Assembly (NCBI GenBank): GCA_030424825.1
Contig: JAUHWE010000276.1
Coordinates: 1 to 6,501 of the forward strand
DNA: 6,501 nt
Source of the DNA: Verrucomicrobiia bacterium
GTDB lineage: Bacteria > Verrucomicrobiota > Verrucomicrobiia > Opitutales > Opitutaceae
Direction of reading: 5' to 3'
Each line of letters begins with the position of its first letter. Position 1 is the stretch's first letter. This document shows, in pieces, positions 4,098 to 6,501 of this stretch. The notes under the pieces are model-generated. The model searched no databases, had not been told where the DNA came from, and saw only the letters and a program-made list of their open reading frames with translations. The translations under genes and the position numbers were made by a program.

Positions 4098-6501
4098 TTA
4101 CGGGGCCAAATAGATTTCGAGTAACCCTACTCCACTGTCTTCGAACTCTGTATCCATGACACACGTATAGAGACCCGGAGGCAGTGTTACGATCAATGCG
4201 GCATCTTTTGATCCCAATTCCAGATCAAACGCTCCCACCGTTTTAGAAAGTTCAATAATTTCTCCAATTTGCCCCCCCGTACCCCAGTTTAGATTGGATA
4301 CCATGGGAGAACTAGCGGAATCATACACCGTTATCCTAGGCTGATCGATGGTATTGACGACTCCAAGTTTCTGCAGACCAGGTCCTACGCCCCTCAACAA
4401 CACCTTGACGGGAGCATCACCTGCCACAACAAAGCCTCCGATAAGAGCATTCGCCCCTGTATCCACAAAGCCTCGTGCCGATAAATTCACCAGTGCCGCT
4501 CGCTCATCGTATTTTCCACTGGTGGGCACTTCGAAGATTTCCGCCAACCCGAGGCCACTTCCGCCGTCCAAATCTTCAATTACCGCAGTGTAGACACCGG
4601 TTGAAAGGCTGTCCATGAATACGGATTCAGACGTGTGATTGATTATCGAGGATGCTCCTGTCTCACTTTCAAGTGACTCCATTTCGGCGATAGAAAAGCG
4701 ATCAAGCCAATCGTCATTACTTCCAATCGATTCCGCTTCCCAAGGATAGACCTTCATTGCCGGATTTCCAATAGGATTGGGAACACTGTGCTCCAACAGG
4801 GATGGGCCACGGGCTCGAATCGCCACACTAAGATTATCCGTTCCCACTACGGTAAAACCCGGAACCAAAACCTGTTCACCTTTCCCTACATATCCGCGAA
4901 CCGAGAGGTTTACCAGTCGACCAATTGGGAGCATTGGGGTTGTGACCGTATTGCTGGGACCTGCAACGCCTCCGGAAATCCCTCTCACACGATACTCCCA
5001 TCGCCGCCCTCCTGTCGAAGATTGGTCGACGAAGCTCAATTCCGCGGACACCCTTTTCGACAAAACGCTCCATTCGTCTTCCCCGACCTCACGTCGCTCT
5101 ATCGCAATCGATTCTGAGCCAATAGCCGAGTTAGTCCAAGAGATCGAAACCCCCTCTTTGGAAACCCGGTCGATCTGCAATGAGTAGGTCGCTTCCGGAA
5201 TGTCATAAAACGAGCGCAACCGTCTTTCACTGGGATTGCCAACACTGACCACTCGGTCTGACAGCGTTATACTCGCTCCCCCAAGGGAAGTAGCTTCTAC
5301 CGCAAAGAGTTCATTCGCATCTATCCATTCCCCCGGGACTCTTTCCTCGAAAACCACGCCTTTAGTGCTCAAACCCTCATCCGTCTGCCCGACCGCTGCG
5401 ACTCGATTTCCCAGAACGGCAACATTCGTTCCCAATCGCTCGCCTCCAATTGGATCGTTCGCCTCAAAAACGCGCACTCGCTCCCATCGCCCACCTGAAT
5501 GCCGGTACAGAGAGATTGAACCCGTATCGAATTCCACACCGTCGTCATTAGGGGTTCCCACAACAATCGAAGTTCCGTCAAAATCTACGCTCGTCCCAAA
5601 GGCATCATAGTTGGACGATTCCTCTGGAACAATTTTCTGTTCTAGCAGCCATCTATTTCCACTTTTTAGATACACGTAAACCGAACCCGTACCCACTCCA
5701 TTACCGTCATCGCCTTTTGCACCCACGACGATTCGATTGCTATGGGCTGAAACCGACCAACCAAAATATGCGGCATCCGAGCCCAAGGGTGGGGTCAACT
5801 TCACCTGATGAACCCAGGCGCTTTCCCCTTCCCGTTCAAATACATGCACGGCTCCTGCATTCCGCCCACTGTCGTCATCGCCTCTAGCTGATGACACAAT
5901 CAGGTCCCCAAAAACGTCTACGCTGAAGCCAAACTTTCCTTGAGACTTGCCATCCGGAACAACGATTTTCTGAGTTTGAATCCAGGCTCCGCTGCTCTCA
6001 GGTTCAAATAAGTACAAGGCCCCCGCGTCAATGCCCCGTTCATCCTCATTGTAGGCGCCTACCACCAACAATGATTCACTCAACCCAACTGAATATCCAA
6101 AATTATCGTACGATTCCGTATCCGTTCCGATTAGCTTTTGACGATACTCCCAACTCGATCCCTCAATTCGCTCGTAAAGATAAACCGATCCGGACGCTTC
6201 CCCTGCGTCGTCGTCAAATGGGGCGCCTACGACGAGCACCCTGGAGTTCGATGCGACATCGCTTCCATACCCAATATTTTCATCGCCCATCGGCAACTGG
6301 ATATCCACAGCGCTACCGTTCTCCACTATTGAATTGTAAACCCGGTGCTGAGAGGGCAACGAATCTCCCTTTCCATTAACTGAAATGAGCCGGTAAATCA
6401 CACTTGACGAGATGAGCTGAACGGGATCCCTAAACTGTCGCTCGTCTGGTCCAACGAATCCCACAATCTCCCATTTCCCACTATCAATTCTTTTTTCAAT
6501 C
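4098..6501 (-). CDS. Large exported multi-domain protein: FnIII, seven FG-GAP repeats, FnIII, two C-terminal modules; N-terminus outside the window
   Basis: The minus-strand frame is open from the right edge to a TAA at 4100-4098, giving 800 visible residues. A GTG at 6464 could be taken as a start. The 12 codons before it (IEKRIDSGKWEI...) complete a fibronectin III strand pattern that continues into RDPVQLISSSVIYRLISVNGKGDS, so the real start and any signal peptide lie beyond 6501. Numbered from that GTG, the order is: end of an FnIII domain (to about 48); seven FG-GAP-type repeats (62-422), probably one seven-bladed beta-propeller; an FnIII domain (424-508); and two related modules (516-646 and 656-788). 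It ends at IYLAP with no anchor, PEP-CTERM or other sorting tail that I recognise. Such architecture fits a secreted or surface protein that binds other proteins or glycans. No catalytic motif was seen. It is convergent with the aminotransferase, with 26 bp between stops, and shows no functional link to it. Confidence 0.9.
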   Translation of the reverse strand, partial: IEKRIDSGKWEIVGFVGPDERQFRDPVQLISSSVIYRLISVNGKGDSLPSQHRVYNSIVENGSAVDIQLPMGDENIGYGSDVASNSRVLVVGAPFDDDAGEASGSVYLYERIEGSSWEYRQKLIGTDTESYDNFGYSVGLSESLLVVGAYNEDERGIDAGALYLFEPESSGAWIQTQKIVVPDGKSQGKFGFSVDVFGDLIVSSARGDDDSGRNAGAVHVFEREGESAWVHQVKLTPPLGSDAAYFGWSVSAHSNRIVVGAKGDDGNGVGTGSVYVYLKSGNRWLLEQKIVPEESSNYDAFGTSVDFDGTSIVVGTPNDDGVEFDTGSISLYRHSGGRWERVRVFEANDPIGGERLGTNVAVLGNRVAAVGQTDEGLSTKGVVFEERVPGEWIDANELFAVEATSLGGASITLSDRVVSVGNPSERRLRSFYDIPEATYSLQIDRVSKEGVSISWTNSAIGSESIAIERREVGEDEWSVLSKRVSAELSFVDQSSTGGRRWEYRVRGISGGVAGPSNTVTTPMLPIGRLVNLSVRGYVGKGEQVLVPGFTVVGTDNLSVAIRARGPSLLEHSVPNPIGNPAMKVYPWEAESIGSNDDWLDRFSIAEMESLESETGASSIINHTSESVFMDSLSTGVYTAVIEDLDGGSGLGLAEIFEVPTSGKYDERAALVNLSARGFVDTGANALIGGFVVAGDAPVKVLLRGVGPGLQKLGVVNTIDQPRITVYDSASSPMVSNLNWGTGGQIGEIIELSKTVGAFDLELGSKDAALIVTLPPGLYTCVMDTEFEDSGVGLLEIYLAP
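4101..4499 (-). repeat. C-terminal module copy B (LVNLSARG type)
   Basis: Residues 656-788 begin ALVNLSARG and contain IGGFVVAG, LLRGVGPGL, NLNW, PPGLYTCVMD and SGVGLLEIY, in parallel with copy A. A 9-residue linker separates the copies. The copies are clearly divergent outside the landmarks, so the duplication is old. Copy B ends the protein. Confidence 0.7.
4527..4919 (-). repeat. C-terminal module copy A (LVNLSVRG type)
   Basis: Residues 516-646 begin RLVNLSVRG and contain PGFTVVG, IRARGPSL, NDDW, STGVYTAVIED and SGLGLAEIFE. These landmarks reappear in the same order and spacing in copy B downstream. I associate this module with C-termini of large secreted Verrucomicrobiota proteins; its function is not established as far as I know. 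Confidence 0.7.
4941..5195 (-). other. Second fibronectin type III domain
   Basis: Residues 424-508 from the GTG at 6464 follow the FnIII strand pattern: 'SLQIDRVSKEGVSISWTN' (A-B strands with the conserved Trp), 'SIAIERREVGEDEWSVL' (C-C'), 'LSFVDQSST' (E) and 'WEYRVRGISGGVAGPSN' (F-G). It links the propeller to the C-terminal modules. Confidence 0.75.
5199..6281 (-). repeat. Seven FG-GAP repeats, predicted seven-bladed beta-propeller
   Basis: About 50-residue units start with a [F/L]G-x-S-V motif: NIGYGSDV, NFGYSVGL, KFGFSVDV, YFGWSVSA, AFGTSVDF, RLGTNVAV and SLGGASIT (residues 62-422 from the GTG at 6464). Each continues with a 'VVVGA' strand, a D/G-rich loop, a 'GSVYLY' strand and a 'W...QK' strand. 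Seven units fit one closed propeller of the integrin-alpha/FG-GAP class. Loops of units 1-5 are acidic (FDDDAG, NEDERG, GDDDSG, GDDGNG, NDDGVE), which suggests metal binding. Unit 6 is weaker (QTDEGL) and unit 7 has lost the motif (NPSERR). Confidence 0.8.
6318..6501 (-). other. C-terminal part of a fibronectin type III domain
   Basis: The encoded segment runs from IEKRIDSGKWEIVG through SVIYRLISVNGKGDS to the SIVENG linker. The 'IEKR...W..V' and 'Y-R-L-x-x-V-N-G-x-G-D-S' patterns are the C, C' and F strands of FnIII domains. The same pattern recurs in the second copy (IERREVGEDEWSVL ... WEYRVRGISGG). It is cut by the window edge and shows that the frame is coding up to base 6500. Confidence 0.7.

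Noticed and set aside
4777..5610. Plus-strand frames opposite the large exported protein
   Set aside because: Ser/Thr/Pro/Arg-rich antisense products with no domain; the minus frame carries continuous FG-GAP and FnIII patterns.
1..6501. Defence island, toxin-antitoxin, CRISPR or mobile element
   Set aside because: No nuclease, transposase, integrase, Cas or toxin motifs and no regular repeat arrays; the only strong repeats are protein-domain repeats in the exported protein.

Overview
The window looks like chromosomal DNA from a free-living Gram-negative bacterium. The most likely group is Verrucomicrobiota, class Opitutae (Opitutales/Puniceicoccales, Pelagicoccus-like). That placement is an inference from two things. 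The large minus-strand protein ends in paired 'LVNLS.RG ... GF.V.G ... R..GP.L' modules, which I associate with secreted proteins of this group. The small membrane protein at 2002-2766 has an N-terminus (YTLDELLQVKRAEKPSPDFW) that resembles Opitutae hypothetical proteins. None of the three starts visible in the window has a clear Shine-Dalgarno sequence. No rRNA, tRNA, CRISPR array, insertion sequence or prophage gene was seen.

Layout. (1) Positions 1-1348, plus strand: the 3' part of a GltB2/YerD-type FMN-binding glutamate synthase-domain protein. Its reading frame is open to the left edge, so the true start is outside. (2) 1381-1803, plus: a four-helix DoxX-like membrane protein 32 bp downstream, probably in the same operon. 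(3) 1804-2001: a 198-bp gap with an imperfect inverted repeat and no gene. (4) 2002-2766, plus: an unrecognised single-pass membrane protein with a short basic cytoplasmic N-terminus and a long low-complexity exported part. (5) 2767-2907: a 141-bp gap with two abutting small hairpins. (6) 2908-4071, plus: a complete class I/II PLP-dependent aminotransferase. (7) 4098-6501, minus and convergent with the aminotransferase: the C-terminal 800 residues of a large, presumably exported protein. It reads fibronectin III, seven FG-GAP repeats (a likely beta-propeller), fibronectin III, then two related C-terminal modules. It runs off the right edge.

How the genes relate. Only the FMN protein and the DoxX-like protein look co-transcribed; a membrane-associated redox function is possible but unproven. 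The aminotransferase is amino-acid metabolism of unknown substrate, and the multi-domain protein is probably a surface or secreted adhesion/scaffold protein. I find no convincing undescribed multi-gene system. The most interesting items are the architecture of the large exported protein and the lineage-restricted single-pass membrane protein.
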